Below, piece after piece: positions 33,201-40,507 of a stretch of DNA of 64,000 nt. Source of the DNA: Thermohalobaculum sp039187815 (GTDB taxonomy: Bacteria > Pseudomonadota > Alphaproteobacteria > Rhodobacterales > Rhodobacteraceae); contig JBCCZI010000001.1 of NCBI GenBank assembly GCA_039187815.1, forward strand, positions 1 through 64,000. Direction: 5' to 3'. The first letter of the stretch is position 1, and each line of letters starts with the position of its first letter. Under the pieces are notes generated by a model. It did not search any database. It was not told the origin of the DNA and was given only the letters and a program-made list of their open reading frames with translations. The translations under genes and the position numbers were made by a program.

Positions 33201-33908
33201 GGCGAGTACGAGGACGGCAAGCTCGGTGAGATCTTCATCGACATGCACAAGGAAGGCGCCGGTTTCCGCGCGATGATGAACAACTTCGCCATCGCGGTCT
33301 CGGTTGGCCTGCAATACGGCGTGCCGCTCGAGGAGTTTGTCGACTTCTTCACTTTCACCAAGTTCGAGCCGGCGGGCGTGGTCCGGGGCAATGACAGCAT
33401 CAAGAACGCGACCTCTATCCTCGACTACATCTTCCGCGAGCTGGCGGTCAGCTATCTCGATCGGACTGATCTCGCCCATGTGGAGCCCGAGGGCCAGCAT
33501 TTCGACGATCTCGGCCGGGGCGAGGAGGAACGCGTCTCCAACATCGCCGAGGTGAGTTCGGATGTGGCGGCGCCAGCGCTTGAGATGCTGAAGCAGGTGA
33601 GCTCGACGGGATATCTTCGCAAGCGCCTGCCCAAAGAGCTGCAGGTGGTCCAGGGCGGACTGACCACGGCGCCCGCGGCGGCGCTGGCCGCGGCGCCAGG
33701 ATCGACCACCGCCACGGCCGGGTCGCTGGCGATATCCCCGTCGGCGGCGATCGGGGCGGCTGGCGCGGTCACCATGGAGCGCATCGCCGTCGCTCGTGCC
33801 AAGGGGTACGAAGGCGATCCCTGCGGCGAATGCGGGAACTTCACGCTGGTGCGCAACGGCACCTGCCTGAAATGCGACAGCTGCGGCGCCACCTCCGGGT
33901 GTTCATGA
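30237..33908 (+). CDS. nrdJ: Adenosylcobalamin-dependent (class II) ribonucleotide reductase, long form
   Basis: Oxygen-independent ribonucleotide reductase using coenzyme B12 to make deoxyribonucleotides. The 1223-residue form is typical of alphaproteobacteria. Active-site residues are visible: Cys199 in QPHACFIQG, and Asn474-Cys476-Glu478 in GSNPCSEYMFLDD. NSPQWFNTGLHWAYG and KYGSGTGTNFS belong to the N-terminal barrel, a TSCPD-type domain follows (from FLRTGEYEDGKLGEIFIDMH), and a Cys-rich tail (CGECGNF, CLKCDSCGATSGC) ends the protein and likely re-reduces the active site. The start ATG at 30237 has GAGGGAA at 8 bases; 30231 is a close alternative. It overlaps the next gene (ATGA). Confidence 0.95.
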   Translation: MKFERRFTSDDRPVYETIAFRKATSEIRNPDGTIVFRLEGIEVPDAWSQVAADVLAQKYFRKAGIAQRLRPVAEAGVPEFLWRSEPDEDALARLPEGERYGGETSACQVFDRLTGAWTYWGWKGGFFSSERDAQIYFDEMRAMLARQMAAPNSPQWFNTGLHWAYGIDGPSQGHFYVDPETQELVRAKSAYEHPQPHACFIQGVRDDLVNEGGIMDLWTREARLFKYGSGTGTNFSALRAAGESLAGGGRSSGLMSFLKIGDRAAGAIKSGGTTRRAAKMVICDTDHPDIEEFITWKVREEQKVAALVAGSKMHKEKLNAILAAIQSWDGAADAATDAKANRPLARAIKAARTCAIPENYVRRVLQYAEQGADEIEFPVFDTDWDSEAYLTVSGQNSNNSVRVTDAFLRAVELDGDWNLVRRTDGKIARTVKARDLWEKIGHAAWACADPGLQYHDTVNDWHTCPEDGPIRGSNPCSEYMFLDDTACNLASLNLLAFSKDGAFDHDGYEHAVRFWTVTLEISVLMAQFPSPEIAERSYKFRTLGLGYANIGGLLMTLGHGYDSTEGRALCAALTAILTGRSYATSAEMARELGAFPGYEKNREAMLRVMRNHRRAAYAAGGYEGVRTVPVELDAEACPDPELVVRAQAAWDEALSLGEQHGYRNAQASVIAPTGTIGLVMDCDTTGIEPDFALVKFKKLAGGGYFKIINRAVPQALARLGYGEDEVDGIVKYAVGHGTLDGAPGIDHEHLSRLGFGPEQLALLEAALPSAFDIRFAFTPWTLGVAFCRDVLGLPEERFTDPSFDLLGALGITPAEVDAANDHVCGRMTLEGAPGLKTEHLPIFDCANPCGKIGKRFLSVNAHIDMMAAAQPFISGAISKTINMPNAATIEDCKAAYLRSWRLALKANALYRDGSKLSQPLASTVLGDEAQDLEEASQPERAETLAQKVVEKIVVKERGDRGSREKLPDRRRGYTQKAIVGGHKVFLRTGEYEDGKLGEIFIDMHKEGAGFRAMMNNFAIAVSVGLQYGVPLEEFVDFFTFTKFEPAGVVRGNDSIKNATSILDYIFRELAVSYLDRTDLAHVEPEGQHFDDLGRGEEERVSNIAEVSSDVAAPALEMLKQVSSTGYLRKRLPKELQVVQGGLTTAPAAALAAAPGSTTATAGSLAISPSAAIGAAGAVTMERIAVARAKGYEGDPCGECGNFTLVRNGTCLKCDSCGATSGCS

Positions 33909-34246
33909 TGGAGCTTGCGCTGTCGAGCCCCGAGGCAACGGCGCTGTCCATGTGGCAGACCCGGGCCCGTGCGGCGATCTCGGACCATTTCCGCCGGGAT
34001 GACGCCCAGGATGCGAAGCCCCGCCATGTGAACGAGGTTCTCGAGGAGCATGGAGAGGCGATCCTGTGCGGGCGCTGGGACGGAGAGCTGGCGGAGCAGA
34101 TGGTCTTTGTCCTCCACGCCAAAGGGCGCCAGGTCCGGCTGCGGGCGGGTCGCTCGCTCGACACCTTGGCGGTCGCGATCAGCGAATGGCGCCGGTGCAT
34201 GCGCCCGCAGATCACCGACATCGATGAGAACATGGCCAGCGCCTGA
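33905..34246 (+). CDS. Hypothetical protein coupled to nrdJ, 113 aa
   Basis: The start ATG overlaps the nrdJ stop, so the two are translationally coupled. The product MMELALSSPEATALSMWQTR and onward is soluble, with a basic middle (HFRRDDAQDAKPRHVNEVLE) and a beta-rich segment (EQMVFVLHAKGRQVRLRAG). No cofactor motif is visible. I do not recognise the family. Its position suggests an accessory of class II ribonucleotide reduction, but that is inference. An intrinsic terminator follows about 70 bases later. Confidence 0.7.
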   Translation: MMELALSSPEATALSMWQTRARAAISDHFRRDDAQDAKPRHVNEVLEEHGEAILCGRWDGELAEQMVFVLHAKGRQVRLRAGRSLDTLAVAISEWRRCMRPQITDIDENMASA

Positions 34247-34317
34247 GCGCGAGGTCGACGGAACAGGGCCGCAGGCAAACCAATCGAGCAGTAACAAACG
34301 CGGACCTGAAAACCACT

Positions 34318-34348
34318 GGGGGAGGGCTCACGCTCTCCCAATTTTTTT
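34318..34348 (+). terminator. Intrinsic terminator of the nrdJ operon
   Basis: Stem GGGAGGGC / GCTCTCCC (8 bp with one G-U) and a TCAC loop, followed by AATTTTTTTG. This is a classical Rho-independent terminator on the plus strand, 72 bases past the last gene. Confidence 0.85.
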
Positions 34349-34452
34349 GCGTTAAGCAATTCTTAAGATTTGCGCCGCGCGTCTAAGGGTTTTTTGTATG
34401 GACCTCTCAGGGCGGCCACCTACGATCATAGACGTGGGGGACACGCCTCCGC

Positions 34453-34486
34453 ATTGCCCGCCGGTGGCCCCGCCACGGCGGGCAAT
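34453..34486. other. Long perfect hairpin between nrdJ operon and ubiH
   Basis: ATTGCCCGCC at 34453-34462 pairs perfectly with GGCGGGCAAT at 34477-34486. The interior also pairs (GTGG-CCCCG-CCAC). No T-tract on either side. It lies 26 bases beyond the ubiH stop on the minus strand and may be its 3' end structure. Confidence 0.5.
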
Positions 34487-34511
34487 CCGATTCTGGGGCC
34501 GGGGTTGGCCG

Positions 34512-35708
34512 CTAGCCCGGGGCCCCTAGCCCCAAACGCATGGCGAGATGACGGAGCGGGCTGATCTCGGAGATCGCCCGCAGCCCCAGCAACCGAAGAT
34601 CGCGCAACGGCTGGAGCTCGGTTTGGGCGAACCGGTTCAGCAAATCGACACCGGCCACCCGTGCCAAAATCTCGGGCATCCGGCGGGCCTCGTACTTCGC
34701 CAGCAGCGCGGGGCTCGCGATATCTCCGGCACCGGCTCCCTCGATCAGGCGGGCAAGACACTCCACATCGGCGAGGCTCATGTTCAGGCCTTGGGCGCCG
34801 ATCGGCGGGACCACATGGGCGGCCTCGGCGATCAGAGCCACCCGTTTGGCGATCAACCGCTCGGCCACCTGGCTGATGATCGGCCAGGACGCGCGCGGGC
34901 CAGCAACCTCGAGCGTTCCGAACAAGCCCATGGTCTCCGTGGTCAATTCCGCAGCGAGAGCCTGGTCGTCCAGCCCGGCCAAATGCGCCGCGCGCGGCCC
35001 GGGCATCATCCATACGATCGAGGAGCAGGGCCTGCCGTCACGGTCGGGCATAGGGACCAAAGTCAGCGGCCCGCCGGTCCGATGGATCTCGGTCGACACG
35101 CCGGCATGGGGCTCGGCGTGATAGACTGCAAAGACCAACGCGCGCTGGGCATAGTGCCAGCGTCGGCGCCCAATCCCAGCCAAGCTCCGGACCGCGCTGT
35201 CGCGTCCATCGGCACCGATGGCTAGACTGGCATCGATCCAACGACCGTCATCCAGGCGGGCCAGCACATGGGCTGAGCGCGCGGTCAGATCGACCAGCCG
35301 CGTGCCTGGGACCAAGGTGACCTCGGGCAGTGCGTCCACCCGCTGGCGGAGCGCGGCGCGGGCGGCTTGGTTCGGAACGTTCCAACCAAAGGCGGCATGA
35401 CCCAGATCGCGGGCAGTGAAATCGGCGTTCTTGCGCGCTCGGCGCTCTCTCCCGCCGGCATCGACCAAGCGCATCGTCTCGAGCGCCGTGCCGGCAGCGC
35501 GCATCGCATCCCAGGCTCCGGCCCGCGACAAGGTGTCTATCCCGGGCTGCAAAATCGCCGTTGTGCGCAGGTCATCCCCACCACCGAGAACGTCGGGCGA
35601 CGGATCGACCACCACCGCGTGCTGCCCAGCCGCTGCGAACCGCGCCGCCGCAGCGAGCCCTGCAAGGCCGCCGCCGATGATCAGGATATCTGTGTTGAGT
35701 GTGTCCAT
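34512..35708 (-). CDS. ubiH: UbiH/UbiF-family FAD-dependent ubiquinone-biosynthesis hydroxylase
   Basis: 398-residue flavoprotein monooxygenase predicted to hydroxylate the ring of a ubiquinone precursor. The N-terminal dinucleotide fold reads ILIIGGGLAGLAAAARFAAAG. The second FAD/NADPH motif includes IGADGRDSAVRSL, and the third AEAAHVVPPIGAQGLNMSLAD is characteristic of the UbiH/F group. Which ring position it acts on (UbiH, UbiF or a combined enzyme) cannot be told by eye. It lies 33 bases downstream of tadA on the same strand. Confidence 0.85.
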   Translation of the reverse strand: MDTLNTDILIIGGGLAGLAAAARFAAAGQHAVVVDPSPDVLGGGDDLRTTAILQPGIDTLSRAGAWDAMRAAGTALETMRLVDAGGRERRARKNADFTARDLGHAAFGWNVPNQAARAALRQRVDALPEVTLVPGTRLVDLTARSAHVLARLDDGRWIDASLAIGADGRDSAVRSLAGIGRRRWHYAQRALVFAVYHAEPHAGVSTEIHRTGGPLTLVPMPDRDGRPCSSIVWMMPGPRAAHLAGLDDQALAAELTTETMGLFGTLEVAGPRASWPIISQVAERLIAKRVALIAEAAHVVPPIGAQGLNMSLADVECLARLIEGAGAGDIASPALLAKYEARRMPEILARVAGVDLLNRFAQTELQPLRDLRLLGLRAISEISPLRHLAMRLGLGAPG

Positions 35709-35741
35709 GGTCGGCGAAGCTAGGGCGCGGGCGCCGCGCGC

Positions 35742-36215
35742 TCAAGGGCCTGCGGCATCGGTGCGCAAGCGTCGCATTGCAAAGAACTGGCGAAGGAGGT
35801 CGGCCGCTTCGGCCTCGGCGATGCCGTCATAGACCTCGGGCCTGTGGTGACAGGTGGGATGCGCAAAGACTCGCGGCCCGTGCGCGACCCCGCCGGATTT
35901 CGGATCCGCCGCCCCGTAGTATAGCCGGCGGATGCGCGCGAGTGATATCGCGCCGGCGCACATCGGGCAGGGCTCGAGCGTGACGTAGAGATCGCATCTC
36001 GACAACCGCTCCGAGCCGAGGGTCGCCGCGGCGGAGCGGAGCACCAGCAGTTCGGCATGGGCGGTCGGATCCGCCAGCTCCCGCACGCGATTGCCGTCTG
36101 CCGCGATGACCGCTCCGTCTTTGACGATCACGGCACCGACCGGGGTCTCTCCGCGGTCGGCGGCCCGTCTTGCCTCGGCGAGCGCTTGGCTCATATGTGA
36201 CGCGAAGGCGATCAT
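35742..36215 (-). CDS. tadA: tRNA adenosine(34) deaminase TadA
   Basis: Converts wobble adenosine 34 of tRNA-Arg(ACG) to inosine. The 157-residue protein has the zinc-deaminase motifs HAE (His53, Glu55) in PTAHAELLVLR and PCPMC (Cys83, Cys86) in TLEPCPMCAGAIS, with the TadA-specific continuation ARIRRLYYGAADPKSGG. ATG at 36215 is used; an ATG at residue 8 is also possible. It diverges from the pseudouridine synthase gene with a 100-base gap. Confidence 0.92.
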   Translation of the reverse strand: MIAFASHMSQALAEARRAADRGETPVGAVIVKDGAVIAADGNRVRELADPTAHAELLVLRSAAATLGSERLSRCDLYVTLEPCPMCAGAISLARIRRLYYGAADPKSGGVAHGPRVFAHPTCHHRPEVYDGIAEAEAADLLRQFFAMRRLRTDAAGP

Positions 36216-36315
36216 CGAGTGGTTGGGCCGCTACCGTGGCGATTTCAGGAGATGGCTGGCCCAATCGAGACCCACCGGCTTGCCAGGCACGGCCCATCTG
36301 CTATCCCCGTGATCC

Positions 36316-37128
36316 ATGCCAGACCAGGACAAAGATGGCGAGCGGATTGCCAAACGCCTCGCACGGGCCGGTGTCGCCTCACGCCGCGAGGCGGAGCGAA
36401 TGATCGAAGCCGGGCGCGTGCGCGTGAACGGGAAGCAAATCGACAGCCCGGCCCTCAATGTCATCGCAGCAGATGTGATCAGCGTCGATGGACAGACCGT
36501 GGGGGCCCCCGAGCCGGTACGGCTCTGGCGCTATCACAAGCCGGCCGGACTGGTGACCACCGAGCGGGATGAGAAGGGGCGGGCCACCATTTTCGACCGC
36601 CTCCCACCCGATTTGCCGCGTGTCATGTCGGTCGGGCGGCTGGATCTCACATCCGAAGGGCTCTTGCTCTTGACCAATGACGGAGCCTTGAAGCGCAAGC
36701 TCGAGCTGCCGTCGACCGGTTGGCTCCGGCGCTATCGCGTGCGCGTGCACGGCCGCCCGGAGGATGCAGCACTCGAGCCGTTGCGCCGCGGTCTGACTGT
36801 GGATGGTGAGCGTTTTCAGCCCATGCAAGTGCATCTAGATCGACAGCAAGGAGCCAATGCCTGGTTGACGGTTGCTCTTCGCGAGGGCCGCAATCGCGAG
36901 GTGCGCCGGGCGTTGGACGAGGTGGGGTTCGCTGTGAACCGCCTGATCCGGGTCTCCTACGGCCCCTTCCAGTTGGGCGATCTCGCGGAATCCGGAGTCG
37001 AAGAGATCAAATCCAAAGTGCTCGCCGAACAGTTGGGCGGCGCATTTGCCGCGCCTCGCACGTCGTCGCCGGCACGCAGGCCAAGCCAACGCGACAACGC
37101 GCAGGCGCCCCGTCCCAAGCGGCGCTGA
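36316..37128 (+). CDS. rRNA pseudouridine synthase, RsuA/RluB/E/F family
   Basis: 270-residue enzyme isomerising uridine to pseudouridine in rRNA. An S4 RNA-binding domain leads (about 8-60: RIAKRLARAGVASRREAERM, then GRVRVNGKQI). The catalytic domain shows the Asp-bearing motif VGRLDLTSEGLLLLTNDG and later REGRNREVRRALDEVG. The C-terminal 30 residues are basic and Pro-rich. The exact target (RluB-like 23S 2605 or another site) is not decidable by eye. It converges on the yjbF gene. Confidence 0.9.
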   Translation: MPDQDKDGERIAKRLARAGVASRREAERMIEAGRVRVNGKQIDSPALNVIAADVISVDGQTVGAPEPVRLWRYHKPAGLVTTERDEKGRATIFDRLPPDLPRVMSVGRLDLTSEGLLLLTNDGALKRKLELPSTGWLRRYRVRVHGRPEDAALEPLRRGLTVDGERFQPMQVHLDRQQGANAWLTVALREGRNREVRRALDEVGFAVNRLIRVSYGPFQLGDLAESGVEEIKSKVLAEQLGGAFAAPRTSSPARRPSQRDNAQAPRPKRR

Positions 37129-37168
37129 ACAGCTCTGGCCAGGTCAGGGCGCGGGCGCGCGGGGCTCG

Positions 37169-37837
37169 TCACCACCGCTCATCAGGGATGGGTCGCCTGA
37201 TGACGGTCATGGTCAGTGCGGACGCAACACCGCCAATCCATTGCGTGCTTTGCCAGATGACGCCTGTGTCCGGCTCGACCCAATGACGGTTGGAGACGGC
37301 GAGGCGCGTATTGGCACAGGCCTCTTCGACCTCCACCACCTCGTGACGATCGCCGAGGATGTCGATGAACTGGCGGTCTCCGCGGGCCATCACGCAGTGC
37401 AGGACAATCGAGCGGGTCGGCCCGTGGCGCGTCCGAAACTGATAGGCGCGGTCCACCTGACCGGGCCACGCATCGAGGGGCCTCGCACGGGCAATCGGAT
37501 CCTCGCGACCGAACCGAACGCCAACGAGATTGCGAGGATAGCCTTGCGTCCGGGTCACCAGCCCACCGTGGAGGACGACCGTGCGCCCCGCGGCGTCTTG
37601 GTAAGTGACATACTCGGCATTTTGCGTGACCTCGGTCAGATAGGCCCGACCGGTGTTGGCCGATTGCAGCTCGAGCACCGCGGAACCGCTGGCCTCTGGG
37701 GTCGGTTTGGCTTCGGGCACCGCCGATGACGGCCCTTGATTGCGCACCAAATCGAGGCCAATTCCGGCCATATCCTGAGGCGCACCGGTGCCGCAGGCCG
37801 CCAGCAGCAGACCGAGACCGAGGGCGGCCAGCCTCAT
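37169..37837 (-). CDS. yjbF: YjbF-family lipoprotein
   Basis: 222-residue outer-membrane-type lipoprotein of the YjbF/GfcB group associated with exopolysaccharide or group 4 capsule secretion. The signal MRLAALGLGLLLAAC ends in a lipobox (LAAC). Later segments include TRTQGYPRNLVGVRFGRED and CANTRLAVSNRHWVEPDTGV, which fit the family. The ATG at 37837 overlaps the yjbH stop (ATGA) and has AGGAGG 9 bases upstream; a TTG two codons earlier is less well spaced. It is paired with yjbH. Confidence 0.82.
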   Translation of the reverse strand: MRLAALGLGLLLAACGTGAPQDMAGIGLDLVRNQGPSSAVPEAKPTPEASGSAVLELQSANTGRAYLTEVTQNAEYVTYQDAAGRTVVLHGGLVTRTQGYPRNLVGVRFGREDPIARARPLDAWPGQVDRAYQFRTRHGPTRSIVLHCVMARGDRQFIDILGDRHEVVEVEEACANTRLAVSNRHWVEPDTGVIWQSTQWIGGVASALTMTVIRRPIPDERW

Positions 37838-40332
37838 TCCCAAAACCCTCCTGATCGGCGATGCAGGTCGTGGCGATCCAGGTCCTCCACCACCGGATAG
37901 AGCCGGTTGGCGATCTGCAGTCGCTGCCCGCCATCGCGGTTGAGCGGTCGGACGACCGATGCGATCTCCGAGCGGCTCTCCTGCGGCAGGGTCCAGTTGA
38001 GGGGGATCGTCAGATACAGCCCCTTGTCGAAGGAGCCCTCACCGAACTCATCAAATGAGGCGTCGGTGAAGGTGGTGAAGGCGCCGATCTCCCAACCATT
38101 CGAAAACCGGCGTTTGAGCGAGACGGTTCCACCGTAATCGCCAGCCAGATAGCGCCCGGCATCAAGCTGGACGGCGAGGTCGTGGAAGGGCGTGTCCCAA
38201 TAGAGGCTGACATGTCCCGTGACGACGTCATAGTCCTGAAAGTCGAACAGCGTGTCGAAGTCGCGCTGTCGGGCATAGGCCAGCTCGGCCCCGAGCCCCC
38301 ACGACTGATCCGCGGGCTTCCACAGCAGCTCGCCCTGCACACCGCCGAACATGCGCTCGAACAGCCCAGCCGAGAGCCGGCCATAGAGATCGGGCGCAAG
38401 CTTGGTGACATAATCACCGGTCAGACGCGTGATCCCCGGATCTCCCTCGCGCAGATACTCGGCGAAATCGGCGCGCACGCGGGGCAAGGCGCTGTCGGTC
38501 GGCTGATCGATCTCGTCCAGATTGCCCACGACCCGTTTGCTCAGGGTGCCTGAGAGCGAGAATTCAGGCGTCACTGCGATTCCGGCGAAGACGGCGATCT
38601 GCAGATCGGCCCGGGCGGGCTCGTCTCCGTCGAAGACGCTGATCGGGATCTGAGGAGCAACGCCCCAGGACAACTCGGGGTAGGTGGATTGGACTTGCGC
38701 GCGCGCCGCATCGGAGAGGCTGGGCGCGTCGGCGATCGCGACGGTCGACCACAGATCTTGGGCCGCATCGGGCCGGTTCACGCTCTCCTCGAGCGCGCTG
38801 CGTGCGACCGAGACCGAGACGACCGGCAACCCGCTCTCGATGGGAACGATCTCGATGGTCTCGATTGAGGCCGGCAGGTGGCGGGCTGCGGCGCGCGCGG
38901 TGCGCCCGATCGCACGAGGGGTTTCGGCAAAGGTCGAGTTGGTCACGTGAAGTCGGGCCGACGCCGGCGCAAGTTCGAGGGAGGCCAGGCCGAGTCCCAT
39001 CGCCTCGAGATCGACCGAGACGGAGCGTCGCAGCGCCTTGGCAATATTCGGATCGGTCGTCCAGTCGGTTGGGTGCTCGACCATCGCGCGCCGCGTGAGG
39101 CGGATGGCCGCCTCTCCCTTTGGCCGCAGCGCTAGGGTGCACAGAACCTGCCCGCTGGTCGTCTCGATCGTGATTGCGTCGATCACGCCAAGCTCAGCAT
39201 CGACCGCCGTGGCCAGATCGACCGGGCATGTGTCATCCGCCGCCGGCGACAGGGTGGCCCGGGCCCACCGCACCCCGGCGAAACTGTTCTCAAGGGCGAC
39301 CTCCGCCAGCGGTAAGTCGACAAAGGCCCGGGTGGTCGGGCCCGCCCCCATGGCGTCGAAGACTGGACCGAGCGCGGCTTCGGCCTCTGCACGCGCGGCC
39401 TCGGGCACGGGGCGGGGCGTGAAAGGGAGCGGCGGTGGCACCCGCTCCTCAGAGATCAGCGGCTCATAGAGGCTGGCCGAGAGCGACAGGCGCACGCCGA
39501 ACTCCTGCCCATACATCCAGTAAGCGCCAATCTCGGCCCACTCCACGGGGCGATACTCAGCACCGAGGTTGATCGGGATTTCCTGGCGAAAATCGGAGAA
39601 GTCGTCTTCGCTCTCATAGGCGTCGTTCGAGTATTCGAGCTTCAGCGTGAGACCGTCGAGCGGTGCGCGCCAGGCGAGGCCGCCGAAATAGCCCATCTCC
39701 TCGCCCCGGAACCAAGCGCCGAGATTGACGTCGCCGCCTCCCGAGCGCTGGGTGTTGCGATCGCGGGCTTCTTCGGCGATCTCGCCAATTGGGTTCGTGA
39801 GGCCGTTCAGGGTGGCTAAGCGTCCCCATCCAACCCCGCCCGAGACGGTCAGGTCGCCGTCGAAGAAGCTCTTGCTGGCGACGACGTATTCGCCGGAATA
39901 CGAGCCTGTCCCGAGCACGTCCTGAAGACCCACCGCCAAGGCCGGCCAGAGCGGTGCCTCCTCCACCAGCCGCAGTTTCAGATCGAAGCTGCGATCGTAG
40001 AGCGTGCGGTCTTGGCCAGCGGGAAAGAAATCGCTCAAAATGCTGTACCGTGCTCCGACCTCGAGGAAGGGCAGGATCTGCATTGAGACGGTGTTGCGGT
40101 TGAAGCCTCCAAAATAGCTCGCGGTTGCGCTGATCTGCCCGACGGGCTGCATCTCGGCGGTGGGGGTGTCGATCAGGCCCGTGATGCCAAAGAGGTTCTG
40201 GCTGGGGCGTTGGGGCGGTACGGGGCTCTCGGCGCGTGCGTCCGTGCCGGTGCTGGGCACAAATAAAAGCGCGGCCATCGCCAAGATGGCCGTTGCGGGG
40301 GACCAGCCGCCCTGCCCGCGCTGCCTGATCAT
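37834..40332 (-). CDS. yjbH: YjbH-domain outer-membrane beta-barrel protein
   Basis: 832-residue exported protein. After a signal segment (hydrophobic AILAMAALLFVPS) comes the YjbH start SQNLFGITGLIDTPTAEMQPVGQISATAS, then alternating strands such as GTVSLKRRFSNGWEIGAFTTF near the C-terminus, consistent with a barrel. YjbH proteins act with YjbF-type lipoproteins in polysaccharide export. YjbE/YjbG homologs are not seen here, so the system is reduced or its parts are elsewhere. It diverges from the second nrdJ gene. Confidence 0.85.
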   Translation of the reverse strand: MIRQRGQGGWSPATAILAMAALLFVPSTGTDARAESPVPPQRPSQNLFGITGLIDTPTAEMQPVGQISATASYFGGFNRNTVSMQILPFLEVGARYSILSDFFPAGQDRTLYDRSFDLKLRLVEEAPLWPALAVGLQDVLGTGSYSGEYVVASKSFFDGDLTVSGGVGWGRLATLNGLTNPIGEIAEEARDRNTQRSGGGDVNLGAWFRGEEMGYFGGLAWRAPLDGLTLKLEYSNDAYESEDDFSDFRQEIPINLGAEYRPVEWAEIGAYWMYGQEFGVRLSLSASLYEPLISEERVPPPLPFTPRPVPEAARAEAEAALGPVFDAMGAGPTTRAFVDLPLAEVALENSFAGVRWARATLSPAADDTCPVDLATAVDAELGVIDAITIETTSGQVLCTLALRPKGEAAIRLTRRAMVEHPTDWTTDPNIAKALRRSVSVDLEAMGLGLASLELAPASARLHVTNSTFAETPRAIGRTARAAARHLPASIETIEIVPIESGLPVVSVSVARSALEESVNRPDAAQDLWSTVAIADAPSLSDAARAQVQSTYPELSWGVAPQIPISVFDGDEPARADLQIAVFAGIAVTPEFSLSGTLSKRVVGNLDEIDQPTDSALPRVRADFAEYLREGDPGITRLTGDYVTKLAPDLYGRLSAGLFERMFGGVQGELLWKPADQSWGLGAELAYARQRDFDTLFDFQDYDVVTGHVSLYWDTPFHDLAVQLDAGRYLAGDYGGTVSLKRRFSNGWEIGAFTTFTDASFDEFGEGSFDKGLYLTIPLNWTLPQESRSEIASVVRPLNRDGGQRLQIANRLYPVVEDLDRHDLHRRSGGFWE

Positions 40333-40437
40333 ACACCACGCCTCTTCTGCCTCGGCGTCGAGTCTACGTTGGCGGTGATTCGCCGTCCAGCCGCCACAGC
40401 GACGAGGTGGCCTGAGCGTTGCCGAAACGCTATCAAT

Positions 40438-40464
40438 CGGCCGGGGGTCGCGTTGACCCGGCCG
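40438..40464 (+). promoter_or_regulatory. Leader hairpin upstream of the second nrdJ
   Basis: CGGCCGGGGGTC pairs with GACCCGGCCG around a GCGTT loop (with two G residues bulged), then CGTCGTTCGTTTTATG. It ends 43 bases before the start codon and 14 or so bases before a T-rich patch. It could be an attenuator or mRNA-stability element. Confidence 0.4.
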
Positions 40465-40507
40465 CGTCGTTCGTTTTATGTTCTATCCTCAGACCGGAGA
40501 CAGCCGC

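Noticed and set aside
31869..33500. 543-codon minus-strand open frame opposite the long nrdJ
   Set aside because: Antisense shadow of a highly conserved coding gene; Arg/Gly/His-rich composition without domains.
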